Positions 46,695 through 57,547 are shown, counted from the first letter of the stretch. The stretch is 64,000 nucleotides of DNA from Proteles cristata cristata (GCA_017311185.1 JAESUZ010005169.1:3130999-3194998); one strand, 5' to 3'. Translations and numbers: made by a program. The notes: generated by a model from the sequence alone, not told the origin.

Positions 46695-46911
46695 GGGGTG
46701 CCTGGGTGGCTCAGTTGGTTAAGCATCCGACTTCAGCTCAGGTCATTATCTCACAGTACTTGGGTTCAAGCTCCGCATCAGGCTCTGTGCTGACGGCTCA
46801 GAGCCTGGAGCCTGCTTCGGATTCTGTGTCTCCCTTTCTCTCTGACCCTCCCCTGATCACGCTGTCTCTCTCTCTCTCAAAAATAAATAAAACATTAAAA
46901 ATTAAAAAAAA
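46695..46911 (+). mobile_element. Can-SINE with target duplication, young-looking
   Basis: Forward copy near consensus. AGAAATTATTTGTCT is found before (from 46,679) and after (from 46,912). It lies 36 bases from the reverse copy at 46,448-46,658, forming an inverted pair. Confidence 0.96.
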
Positions 46912-47179
46912 AGAAATTATTTGTCTCAAGAAAAAATATTTAAATATTCATTTGAGTAGCTAATAAAAGCTGTCCATCATTTCAAATTGTTTAATAAGTA
47001 TTTGTCTGAAATTTAAGTATTCTTATTTCTTTTTGTGCTATATATTTTGTAAATATATATGTGTCTAATAATATATAATTTTCATCAAGGTTTTCATTGT
47101 TAGCATATTTCACAACTCAATTTATTACTTTTATCTATGAGAGTTTTATAGTTATATTCAATTCTTCATTATTTATTTT

Positions 47180-47900
47180 GTTTAATTCTTAAAATATTAT
47201 TGTGCATTTGTATTTCTGAGCAGTACACTGATTAGCTTTGTAAGATTAGAACATTGTATAAATGGAAGCACAGTATGTATTCTATAACTATGGATTTGTT
47301 TAATATTATGTTAACACATGACTTTATATTGATGAATGGAGCTATTGTTCATTCATTTTTACTACTATAGATTTTTTTTAAAAAACATATCACACTTTGC
47401 TTGTTCATTCTCATGGTAACAAATATTTGTGTTTTGTACAGGTCTTGCTATAACTAAAAGAATGCTGTCATGAGCATCTTTCTTTTTGAGTAATTAGAGT
47501 ATATACCTAGAAGTGGGATTTCTGCATTGTTTTATGTGTGTAACTTCAATTTTATTTGCCTAATGCAATTTTTTCAAGTATGATAATAAAAACTTTTATT
47601 CCACAAGCACATATACAAGACTCATGGCTATATATCTTGGAAAGCATATTTATTTGCATTTTCATGTACCAACTATATCTAAAATATACTAAAATAGTAT
47701 TACAATTTGGTTTTAGTGTACATTTCCTTATAACTATAGAATATCAGCATCTTTTGACATGATAGTCATTTGTGTTTATTTTTCTCTGAAATGTTAGTTC
47801 AATATTTCTGCATATTTTCTATTTATGTGTTTCATTTCATTGCTGATTTATAAATTGCCCCATATGTTTTATAAATTTAATGTTTTGCAAATATTTTCCC
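47180..47900 (-). mobile_element. Diverged ancient L1
   Basis: The + strand shows the complement of an old L1 ORF2 end: a CATTGTATAAATGGAAGCAC-like start, a GATGAATGGAGC region, and ATACCTAGAAGTGGGATTTC. Extensive decay; approximate limits. Confidence 0.6.
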
Positions 47901-48239
47901 AGTTTGTAACTGACATTTTAAAGATTATTTTCTCACACACACATGCTATTTTGTGTATTTGGTTAAATTTAACACTCAGATAACTGATTTCAGTGTACTG
48001 TTTTTGAAATCTATCCCTCCCTGGAGAAACAAGACATTTTCATTTATTTTTTGAAAAATGTTTAAATTTTACTTTTTTATTGAAGTCTCTAATCTACAGA
48101 GGTAGTTTTGTAAATCCATTACATGAAATATGTATCCTTTATTATTTTCCATATTCAGCAAGCATTTGCAGCAGCATTTGTTTATATTTTGACTCATTTC
48201 TATTGATCAGTAATACTTGATATAATAAGTTATAAGAAA

Positions 48240-48690
48240 CCTTGAGAATTAGTATACAATTTTCTATTGGTTTCTCCTATTTCTACGTATCCTTTGAACA
48301 AAGATACTGACAGCCTTTGTCCTGACTGTATTTTCAAGCAAATTGCTTTGGAAGATAGACATAGTGTATCCCTCTGGGAAGAGGGGAGCTCTGTTGTTGT
48401 TGCTACCTGTGAAGTTAATGATAATGTGTCCATCCCCTGGGGCAATAGTTGGACATATTAGCCAGCAGGTCTCTTTAAGAGCTTAAGGTTCCTCAGCTGT
48501 GACACAAGTCACTGAGCGTGCACCGTCTAATATGGGTATTCCCAGTACTCTGGTAAGATTTGGGGACAAGAGGAACAGATGTAAGCATGAAGCTCCTGCT
48601 CCCTCTGTGCCATTAGTAATAAAGTATTTTGTCTTTGATTTACAAGTCTCGTGTCTTCTGCTAGTATCTACGAAACTATGGCAAGCTAAA
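48240..48690 (+). mobile_element. Possible ancient LTR or ERV 3' end
   Basis: AGTAATAAAGTATTTTGTCT followed by TACAAGTCTCGTGTCTTCTG looks like an LTR polyadenylation region (AATAAA then a GT-rich R/U5-like stretch), preceded by less AT-rich sequence. I could not find reliable TG...CA ends or a duplication, so limits and class are uncertain. It could be a gene-derived remnant. Confidence 0.4.
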
Positions 48691-48985
48691 TTTAGTTTGT
48701 CTATAAGGTAAAACGTCAGACCCTTCACATAATTCTTGACACTAAGCACTCATCATAAATGAGTGAGAATTAGAAAAGAATAAAATTTTGGTAGCCATTT
48801 CAAGGTAATAAATAACTAACTACATAAATAAGTAGAAATCATATACATTTAGAAACAGAATGTTAAAAGGTAATCATGTACATCTTAATCTCTGATTGAA
48901 GATGTCATTAAAATCACACACTATTACAAAAAATGAAACCATCAGATTGGATTATCAGTGTTACCTACACAGTTCTCAACATTTC

Positions 48986-49000
48986 AAAATAGTGGCTTGA
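48986..49000. repeat. L1 target-site duplication, left copy
   Basis: AAAATAGTGGCTTGA, identical to 55,965-55,979. The bottom-strand nick site inferred here is TTTT/GA, an accepted variant of the L1 endonuclease preference TTTT/AA. Confidence 0.97.
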
Positions 49001-49011
49001 GGAGGAGGGGG

Positions 49012-49022
49012 CAAGATGGCGG
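49012..49022 (+). promoter_or_regulatory. YY1-type site at L1 start
   Basis: CAAGATGGCGG lies 11 bases into the element. A YY1 site of the form CAAGATGGC sits near the start of human L1 and directs transcription initiation at position +1. The second L1 5' end in this window has the same core (63,371-63,379). Function in this species is inferred. Confidence 0.7.
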
Positions 49023-50018
49023 AGAAGTAAGGAGCTCCGTACTTGCACTCGCGCCCATACATCACACAGGAAAGATCTGAAGCCATTGGAAACCTTACAA
49101 AACCTGAGAGATTGGGAGAAAAAGGACGCAGAATCCACTGAGAAAGCTTCTAACGTGAGTGCGAACCGGGGAAGATAAAATCGGGCCGGGATCGGAGCCT
49201 CCAGGGTGGGAGGCGATCCCCCTCTACCCTCTACGGGGAGTGAGAGGGGAAAAGGAGAGAGTCCGAAACAGAAAAACCTCCACTCGGGGTGGGCGGGGGA
49301 GAGCCTCCATTCGGTGCATAGAAAGACTTTACTTGCAAAATACCTGCACACCAGGTCCCCTCACGCCAACAGGTCCTGGGGGGGAGCTGAGCACACAAAC
49401 TGCTTCTTTGTGCTGGTTCCTGGAGGCGGGACATCAGAGTGGTGGCGCGCCTGCCACCATTGTAGCTCCCAGGGCGGCTAGGGACCCTGAAAGAGCCACG
49501 CGGACACTGGGCATCTGCGCTCCTGGCTGGCTGGGACTCCAGAGGGAAGGCAGAGAACTAAAAACTGGGATATTAGCCTGTGAGTTCGTGTTTGGGTGAC
49601 GAGCCATAGAGGGACCCGGTTTTCCTCACTCCAGCGGACTCGGGCTCAGAGCACCCGGCAGGCAAGCCCCTGCCCATGCGCGCCAGCCTGACCCAGAGAA
49701 GGAAGCAGCGATTCTGACTCCGCCCCCAGAGCTCGGCTGGAATTCTCCGAGGGAGTTGCCTGGGAAGCTGTGTCTAAGGCAACTTCAGCGAGGTGCGCGG
49801 ACTAGGATTTGGAGATTGGAACTGGCCTGGGTTGAAGAGTGCAACCAACTTCGTCTGTGCCCCCGGTACGGAGAGTTTACACCCCCAAAAGAGCGAGGTG
49901 CAGCGCTTGGTTCAAGAAGGGACTGGAGCACCGTGAATCTCCTCCCCACAACCGCCAAGGCAGAGCTCCCGCCTGAGGCATTGGGTCATGCCACGCCCAT
50001 CCCTGCCTGAGAGGTGCC

Positions 50019-50145
50019 CTCCTCCCTTTTTTTTTTCTTTTTCTTTTTCCTTTTTTTTCTCCTTTTTTTTTCTTTTTCTTTCTTTTTTTTCCTTTTTTTT
50101 TTCTTATTTTCTTCTTCTTTCTCTTTTCTCTCTTTTTTCCCCAGA
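50019..50145. repeat. Polypyrimidine (T/C) tract in L1 5' UTR
   Basis: About 127 bases are almost purely T and C on the + strand, in T-runs of 5-11 separated by C or CC. The complement is pure purine and produces spurious lysine-rich open frames on the minus strand. Confidence 0.95.
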
Positions 50146-50943
50146 ACACTGACCTGACTAACTCTGGTCGCTAGCTTGCTTAAACAATCACAACGAGTCC
50201 ATTCTGTAGATGTAAATTCTACACCTACTGACATTTTCAGCTCTTTCTCTCAGGAATAATTAGACTATATAGTTTCTCTGGATAATTCCAGCATCCTTCT
50301 CTCACCTATGCAATCATATTCTACCCTTTAACTCTTTGAAAAAAGCTTCTTATCCCTTCTGCCTGTTCATTCTATTTCCAACTCTGCCTCATCCCGCCCT
50401 GCCTTCTCTCTCTTTCTCTATGCTCTTCAACCAGCACTGCATATACACGGCTATTTAACTGTAGCTGGGTAATCCAGGTATATGCTTTAAACCGTTCTTT
50501 GTCCATCGGTTATCTTCTTTTTTCCTTTTCTTTTCCCCTTTATTGACCCTTTTATGTACTTTATACTCCATATTATTAGCCCTCCCTGCTCCGTCTTTTC
50601 TCTTAACTTTTTGTTTTCCCTCTCGCTTTGCATGTTAGTTGAATTAGCCTGTGCGTTTGTGTGCTCCTGCTCCCTATGTGTTTCTCTGTCGGTTTTCTTT
50701 TCCAAGGCTACCTAAAGAAACAAGCTAGAGTACACAAGGTGGAGAGTCCCAAATATCACTACGAATAGGAAAATAAAATAACCAAGGTCCCAACAAGAGA
50801 GACCGAGGGATACCATTCAAAAAACACTCTCTGAAAGGATAGGCCCTGGAAAGTCATAGAGTCTTCTTGGATATAGCAGTGCTCATAGAAACAGAGAGCA
50901 TAACAGGTCTTAAAAACCAACAAGAGCTGGAAAGCTAACTAAA

Positions 50944-51835
50944 ATGATGAAACGAAAGACCTCTGCTCCAAAGAAACTCCAAGAAGAAATGACAGCCAAT
51001 GAACTGCTCAAAACAGATATCAGCAGTATAACTGAAGAAGATTTTACAATAATAATGGTAAAATTAATTGCTGGGCTTGAAAAAAACATAGGGGACATGA
51101 AAGAAACTATGGCTACAGACAGAATGGAAAATAAAAATAGGCATGAAGAATTAAAAAATGTGATAAATGAGATCCATAATAAATTAGAGGCCTCCAATGC
51201 ACGGATTGAAGAGGCAGAAAGGACAATAAGTGATCTAGAAGACACCATTATAGAAAAACAAGAAGCTGACAAAAAAAGAGACAAACTGATCCAGGAACAG
51301 GAAAGAAGAATTCGAGAGCTCAGCGATAGTCAAATGCAACAATATCCATATCATAGGAATCCCAGAAGAGGAAGAGAGAGGGAAAGGTGCTGAAGGAGTC
51401 CTGGAACAAATTATAGCAGAGAACTTCCCCGACCTGGGGAAGGAAGTAAATGTGGAAATACAAGAGGCTCAGAGGACTCCCCTCAGACGTAACTTGAATC
51501 GATCTTCTGCACGACATATCATAGTAAAAATGGCAAAATACAAGGACAAAGAGAGAATTTTGAAAGCAGCTAGGGAGAAAAGGGCCCTCACATACAAAGG
51601 GATACCTATCAGAGTGGTGACAGACCTATCTACTGAAACGTGGCAGGCCAGAAAGGAATGGCAGGAGATCTTCAATGTGATGAACAGTAAAAATATGCAG
51701 CCAAGAATCCTCTATCCAGCAAACCTGTCAATCAAAATAGAAGGAGAGATAAAAACCTTTCCAAATAAACAGAAATTGAAAGAATTTGTCACCACGAAGC
51801 CAGCCCTACAAGAAATCCTGAGGGGGATGCTCTGA
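50944..51835 (+). pseudogene. ORF1: L1 ORF1 (RNA-binding protein), one frameshift
   Basis: ORF1p is the L1 nucleic-acid chaperone that coats L1 RNA as a trimer. The start is the double ATG at 50,944. Frame one stays open for 128 codons in homology: a basic N-terminus, then a heptad-rich coiled coil (roughly residues 55-125, e.g. ASNARIEEAERTISDLEDTI). Near 51,328 homology jumps to the next frame (net +1 or -2) and continues through the RRM-like region into the conserved C-terminal domain, with ERILKAAREKRALTYKG and QPRILYPANLS recognisable, ending TGA at 51,833-51,835. Total length is about 297 codons, a little shorter than human ORF1p (338). The frame break removes the RNA-binding half. Confidence 0.93.
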
Positions 51836-51881
51836 AAGAAAGGTTGCAAGGAACAAAGATTCCAGAGACACCACCACAAAC

Positions 51882-54800
51882 ATGAACCCTACAAAAGATA
51901 CAAAGACTCTAAACCCACATATTTCAATAATAACACTGAATGTAAATGGGCTGAATGCTCCAATCAAAAGACATAGGGTAGCAGAATGGATTAAAAAACA
52001 AAATCCATCTATATGCTGTCTACAAGAAACTCATTTTAGACTGGAAGATACCTTCAGATTAAAAGTAAGGGGATGGAGAAATATACACATGCTACTGGAA
52101 ATCAAAAGAAAGCCGGAGTAGCTATACTTATATCAGACAAACTGGACTTTAAATTAAAGACAATCACAAGAGATGAAGAAGGGCACTACATAATAATTAC
52201 AGGGTCCATCCATCAGGAAGAACTAACTATCATAATTGTCTATGCACCGAATATGGGAGCACCTAAATATCTAAAACAATTAATCACAAACAGAAACAAG
52301 CTTCTAGATAAGAATGTGCTAATAGCAGGGGACTTTAATACTCCACTTACAGCAATGGATAGGTCAACCAGACAGAAAATCACTAAAGAAATAACGGACT
52401 TGAAAGACACATTGGACCAGATGGATCTGACGGATATATTTAGAACTTTACATCCTGAGGCCAGGGAATTTACTTTCTTCTCAAGTGCGCATGGCACATT
52501 CTCCAAGATAGATCACATACTGGGACATAAAGCAGCCCTCAATAAATATAAAAGAATTGAGATCATACCATGCACACTGTCAGATCACAATGCTTTGAAA
52601 CTTGAAATCAATTACAGGAAGAAGTCTGGAAAGCTTCCAAAAACATGGAGGTTAAAGAACACCCTTCTAAAGAATGAATGGGCCAATCAGGCAATTAGAG
52701 ATGAAATTAAAAAATATATGGAAACAAATGAAAATGAAAACACAACAATTCAAAATCTATGGGATGCGGCAAAAGCAGTGCTAAGAGGAAAGTACACTGC
52801 TCTCCAGGCCTATTTCAAGAGATTACAAAAAGCGCAAGTGCAAAATCTAACAGCTCACCTAAAGGAACCAGAGGCAGAGCAACAAGAACGCCCTAAACCC
52901 AGCAGAAGAAGAGAAATAGTAAAAATCAGAGCAGAAATAAACAACATAGAGACCAAAGAAACAATTGAACACATCAATGAAACCAAGAGTTGGTTTTTTG
53001 AAAAAATAACCAACATTGACAAACCCCTATCCAGGCTTCTCAAAAAGAAAAGAGAGAGCACCCAAATAGACAAAACCATGAATAAAAATGGACTGATTAC
53101 AACCAACCCCTCAGAAAAACAAGCAATTATCAGGAAATACTATGAAAAATTATATGCCAACAAATTGGACAACTTAGAAGAAATGGACAAATTCCTAAAC
53201 ACACACTCACTACCTAAATTCACACGGGAAGAAATAGAAAACCTGAACAGACCCATAACGAGTGAAGAAATGGAATCAGTGATCAAAAATCTCCCAACAA
53301 ATAAGAGCCCTGGACCTGATGGCTTCCCTGGGGAATTCTACCAGACATTTAAAACAGAATTAATCCCAATTCTTCTCAAGTTATTCCAAAAAATAGAAAG
53401 CGAAGGAAGACACCCGGACTCATTTTATGAAGTCAGCATCACTCTGATTCCCAAGCCAGACAGAGATCCAGCAAAAAAAGAGAACGACAGGCCAATATCC
53501 TTATTGAATACGGATGCAAAAATTCTCAACAAGATCCTTGCAAATCGAATCCAGCAGCATATCAAAAGAATCATCCACCAAGATCAAGTGGGATTCATTC
53601 CTGGGTTACAGGGCTGGTTCAACATTAGCAAAACAATCAATGTGACAAATCATATCAATAAAAGAAAAGATAAAAACCATATGATCCTGTCAATAGACAC
53701 AGAAAAAGCATTTGACAAAATACAGCATCCCTTCTTAATAAAGACTCTCGAGAAAGTTGGGATAGAAGGAACCTACTTAAACATCATGAAAGCCATCTAT
53801 GAGAAGCCTTCAGCGAACATCATCCTCAACGGGGAAAAACTGAGAGCTTTCCCCCTGAGGTCAGGAACACGACAAGGATGTCCACTCTCACCACTGTTGT
53901 TTAACATAGTGCTGGAAGTCCTAGCATCAGCCATCAGAAAACAAAAGGAAATCAAAGGCATCAGAACTGGCAAAGAGGTAGTCAAACTTTCACTCTTCGC
54001 AGCTGACATGATATTCTACATCGCAAACCCTACAGACTCCACCAGAAGCCTACTAGAACTGATCCAAGAATTCAGCCAAGTTGCAGGGTACAAAATCAAC
54101 GTACAGAAATCGGTTGCATTTTTATACACCAACAATGAAGCAACAGAAAGAGAAATCAAGAAACTGCTCCCATTCACAATTGCACAAAAAAACCATAAAA
54201 TACCTAGGAATAAACCTAACCAAGGATACAAGAGATCTGGATGATGAAAACTATAGAAAACTTATGAAAGAAATTGAAAAAGACACAAAAAAATGGAAAA
54301 AGATTCCATGCTCATGGATAGGAAGAATAACTATAGTTAAGATGTCATTACTACCTAAAGCACTCTACACATTCAATGCAATTCCAACCAAAATTGCATC
54401 AGCATACTTCTCAAAACTAGAACAAACTATCCAAATATTTATATGGAACCATAAATGACCCCGAAGAGCCAAAGTAATACTGAAAAATAAAACCAAAACG
54501 GGAGGTATCACCATCCCAGACTTTAGCCTCTACTACAAAGCTGTCATCATCAAGACAGTATGGTATTGGCACAAAAACAGACACATAGACCAATGGAACA
54601 GAATTGAGAACTCAGAAGTGGACCCCAAAGTATACAGCCAACTGATCTTTGACAAAGCAGGAAAGAATATCCAGTGGAAAAAATATAGCCTTTTAACAGA
54701 TGGTGTTGGGAAAATTGGACAGCAACATGCAGAAGAATGAAACTAGATCATTTTCTCACACCATGCACAAAAATAAACTCAAAATGGATAAAGGACCTGA

Positions 54801-55733
54801 ACGTGAGACAGAAAGCTATCAAAACCCTAGAGGAGAAAGCAGGAAACAGCCTCCTTGACCTCCACGGCAGCAACTTCTTATTTGACACATCCCCAGAAGC
54901 AAGGGAATCAAGAGCAAAAATAAATGATTGGGACCTCATCAAGATTAAAAGCTTCTGCATAGCCAAGGAAACAACCCAAAAAATTAATAGGCAACCAACG
55001 GAATGGGAAAAGATAGTTGCAAATGACATATCAGATAAAGGGTTAATATCCAGAATCTACAAGGAACTCACCAAACTACACGCCCAAAAACAAACAACCC
55101 AGTGAAGAAATGGGCAGAAGATATGAACAGACACTTCTCCAAAGAGGACATCCAGATGGCCAACAGACACATGAAACGATGCTCAGCATCCCTCCTCATC
55201 AGGGAAATACAAATCAAAACCACACTGAGATACCACCTCACACCAGTCAGAGTGGCTAAAATGAGCAAATCAGAGAACTCTAGATGCTGGCGAGGATTTG
55301 GAGAAACGGGCACCCTCCTACACTGTTGGTGGGAATGTAAACTGGTACAGCCCCTTTGGAAAACAATAGGAGGTTCCTCAGGAAACTAACAATAGAACTC
55401 CCCTAGGACCCAGCAATAGCACTGCTAGGAATTTACCCAAGGGATACAGAAATGTTGAGGCATAGGAGCACATGTACCCCAATGTTCATAGCAGCACTCT
55501 CCACAATAGCTAAAACATGGAAAGAGCCTAAGTGTCCATCAACAGAGGAATGGATCAAGAAGATGTGGTTTATCTATACCATGGAATACTACATGGCAAT
55601 GAGAAACAATGAAATCTGGCCATGTGTAGCAACATGGATGGACCTTGAGGGTGTTATGCTGAGCGAAATAAGTCAGGCAGAGAAGGACAAATATCATATG
55701 TTTGCACGTATAGGAGGATTAGGAGGAACTTAA
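51882..55733 (+). pseudogene. ORF2: L1 ORF2 (endonuclease and reverse transcriptase), multiply broken
   Basis: ORF2p (about 1,280 codons here; human 1,275) nicks target DNA and reverse transcribes L1 RNA. Endonuclease: TLNVNGLN and QETH near the start, GDFNT at 52,328-52,342 and SDH at 52,580-52,588, all retained. Reverse transcriptase: LIPKP, motif [12 protein letters not shown] (53,690 on), motif [13 protein letters not shown], but the FADD box reads FAAD (53,996-54,007). A cysteine-rich C-terminal stretch is near 55,285-55,340 ([15 protein letters not shown]). Breaks: one base lost near 52,080; one A gained at 54,186-54,192; TGA at 54,456; one T lost at 54,691-54,694; one A lost near 55,093; one base lost near 55,367; TAG at 55,404. 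The longest open stretch is 52,073-54,244. Confidence 0.97.
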
Positions 55734-55964
55734 CTGAGGACCAAGGGGGAGAAGAAGGGGGGAAATGGTGGGGGAAAGGGAGAGAGGCAAACCATGAGAG
55801 ACTCTTGAAAGCTGACAAAAACTGAGGACTGATGGATGTGGGGGGGAGGAGGGGATGAGCATGGAGGAGGACACTTGTGGGGATGAGCACTGAGTGTCAT
55901 GTGGAACCTAATTTGACAATAAACTATTCGTAAAAAAAAAAATAAAAAAGAAAATACATTAAAA
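55734..55964 (+). other. L1 3' UTR and A-rich tail
   Basis: A purine-rich 3' UTR with G-runs (GAAGGGGGGAAATGGTGGGG near 55,754 and GTGGGGGGGAGGAGGGG near 55,838), then TGACAATAAACTATTCG, where AATAAA serves as the poly(A) signal. The tail is A-rich but interrupted (T, G and ACATT), so it has started to decay or was a mixed tail. Confidence 0.92.
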
Positions 55965-55979
55965 AAAATAGTGGCTTGA
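55965..55979. repeat. L1 target-site duplication, right copy
   Basis: AAAATAGTGGCTTGA, identical at all 15 positions to 48,986-49,000. Confidence 0.97.
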
Positions 55980-56065
55980 TTATTTAAGATATGCTCCTCC
56001 CCATGTAGTCCTTCAAATTCACAACCACAAATAAACTATATACACACTTGGTGCTTGCTGTTCTT

Positions 56066-56241
56066 TTTTCTTTTTTTTTTAGAGAGATACAGTACCAGCT
56101 CATGACTGGGGGGTAAGTCAGAGAGATGTAGAGAGAGAAGCCCAGGCATAATGCGGGGCCCAAGCCCACAAACCATGACATAATGATCTGACCTGAAATC
56201 AAGAACCCTATGCTTAACCAACTGAGCCATTCAGGCGCCCC
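56066..56241 (-). mobile_element. Can-SINE, diverged
   Basis: Reverse copy with shortened body; head complement CATTCAGGCGCCCC. Flanks GCTTGCTGTTC / GCATTTGCTGTTC suggest an old duplication. Confidence 0.9.
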
Positions 56242-56254
56242 AGCATTTGCTGTT

Positions 56255-56630
56255 CATTCTCATCTCGTATTTTTCTTCCTAGAACAAATGCCTTTTTCTA
56301 TTTGTGTATTATTAAGCAGAATAAACTAAAAAGTCCCAAGCCAAAAGTGTCTGCAGAAGAGTCTTCAAGAAGAATAAGAAATGCATAGGGACAAAAAAGA
56401 GGTTTAAAAATAAGAAGGCATGAGGAAGTACAAAAATGCAAATGAATTGTTAAGGAAAATATAAAAACTACTAATAAAAATGACCAATAAATTATGGTAA
56501 TTGCTATCATCTTGTGGAAGGACACCCTTTGCATGTACTTGTTAAAAGAACCACTTGTTTTCTCTACGCTCACAAGACTTCTGATACAAATGTTAGGGGT
56601 TTTACACTACACTACACCAACCAGTCTTCC
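56255..56630. other. No feature recognised
   Basis: About 375 bases of AT-rich sequence; nothing identified. Confidence 0.4.
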
Positions 56631-56639
56631 AACTCTCCA

Positions 56640-57290
56640 GATATTAGAGGGTCCTGTGATTCAATCATGATGCTACCTGGAGTTATCTCAGGTCCGCAGG
56701 TCCTGCAAGACTCTCCTACACTGTAGACACCAAACGCAAGTCCCAGATTATCACCTGTACTTCTGCCTAACCAGGTATAAAGCAGAAGTCCTCACAATTT
56801 GCTGCAATAACTCACAGAATTCAGGGAAACATTTACTTATTTCTACCTGTTTATTATAAAGAATATGATAAAGGATAGAGATGAGCAGGCCAATGAGGAG
56901 ATACATAGGTCAAGGTCTGAAAGAGTCCCTGTAAAGCTAGGATCCATCACCATCGTCTCTGCACTGATCGGAAACACTATAGTTCAGGGATTTTTTTATG
57001 GAGGCTTCATCACATAGATATGATCAGTTGTGAACTCAATTTCTGGCCTGTCTCCCCTCCCTAGAGGACGGTGACTGGGCTAAATTTTCTAAGTTTCTAA
57101 TCAGAGCTTGGTTTTCCTGGTGACTAGCACCCTTCTGAAGCTATCCAGGAGCCTACTCAGAATTGGTTTGTTAGAATAAAGGATGTTCCTATCACCCAAG
57201 AATGTCCAAGGAATTTAGGAACTGTGTGTCAGGAAGTGGGGTCAATGACCAAATATTAGAACAATATCAGTATCCTAGCATGCTGATAAC
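56640..57290 (-). mobile_element. Ancient LTR (ERVL/MaLR-like), subfamily not assigned
   Basis: Ordered blocks AATAACTCACAGAATTCAGG, TTTATTATAAAGAATATG, TTTTATGGAGGCTTCATCAC, CAATGACCAAATATT and others match the complement of a widespread ancient mammalian LTR that I know by sequence but cannot name with certainty. On the minus strand it would start with a stretch containing AATATTTGGTCATTGACCCC. Diverged, and no duplication found. Confidence 0.65.
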
Positions 57291-57547
57291 TCAAGAAATT
57301 ACAATGGTTTTAGTAGTTCTGGGTTAGGAATTGGATGCGGACCCAAATACGTATTTTATATATATTTATAGGTTCAAGATAAGAAAATAAGTCTATTTAA
57401 TAACTTAAGTGAACTTATTTTAATGAATATTTTACCTATATTGTAATATTCAATTGCCATTATCATTTTTTGGAAGGTACTATTATCATTTGTACTTTTA
57501 TAATTATACTAACATGCTATTAAAAAATACTAAGGCATGAAATGTTT

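Larger units (their letters stand above)
48965..49351 (-). other. Antisense open frame across L1 5' end (128 codons)
   Basis: On the minus strand an ATG-started frame of 128 codons begins inside the L1 5' UTR and ends about 36 bases outside the element, so its last residues come from the flank. Primate L1 has an antisense ORF0 in its 5' UTR, and this is a positional analogue only. The second L1 5' end carries a partly similar antisense frame (63,405-63,593). No domain is recognisable. It may be a by-product of GC-rich sequence. Confidence 0.35.
49001..50943 (+). promoter_or_regulatory. L1 5' UTR with internal promoter region
   Basis: The first kilobase is the most GC- and CpG-rich part of the central window, as expected for an L1 internal promoter. 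It starts GGAGGAGGGGGCAAGATGGC. A long polypyrimidine tract follows at 50,019-50,145, then AT-richer sequence up to ORF1. In placental L1s this region drives sense transcription by RNA polymerase II and often an antisense transcript. Promoter activity here is inferred from family knowledge. Confidence 0.85.
49001..55964 (+). mobile_element. Full-length LINE-1 (felid L1), defective
   Basis: A complete L1 of about 6.96 kb: 5' UTR (49,001-50,943), ORF1 (50,944-51,835), a 46-bp spacer, ORF2 (51,882-55,733), 3' UTR and A-rich tail, bounded by a perfect 15-bp duplication. L1 copies itself by target-primed reverse transcription: ORF1p binds RNA, and ORF2p nicks DNA and reverse transcribes. This copy has one frameshift in ORF1, five frameshifts and two stops in ORF2 and a substituted RT catalytic residue, so it should not move on its own as read. 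The near-match at 16,745-17,226 shows that its subfamily was mobile. The insertion looks recent, yet its ORFs look badly damaged, an odd combination. Confidence 0.98.

Noticed and set aside
49877..50234. Lysine-rich open frames of 80-90 codons on the minus strand
   Set aside because: They are translations of the complement of the L1 polypyrimidine tract. Low complexity and in two overlapping frames, so not genes.
52855..53106. Hydrophobic open frames on the minus strand within ORF2
   Set aside because: They are shadows of the L1 ORF2 coding strand. The sense frame has clear endonuclease/RT homology.
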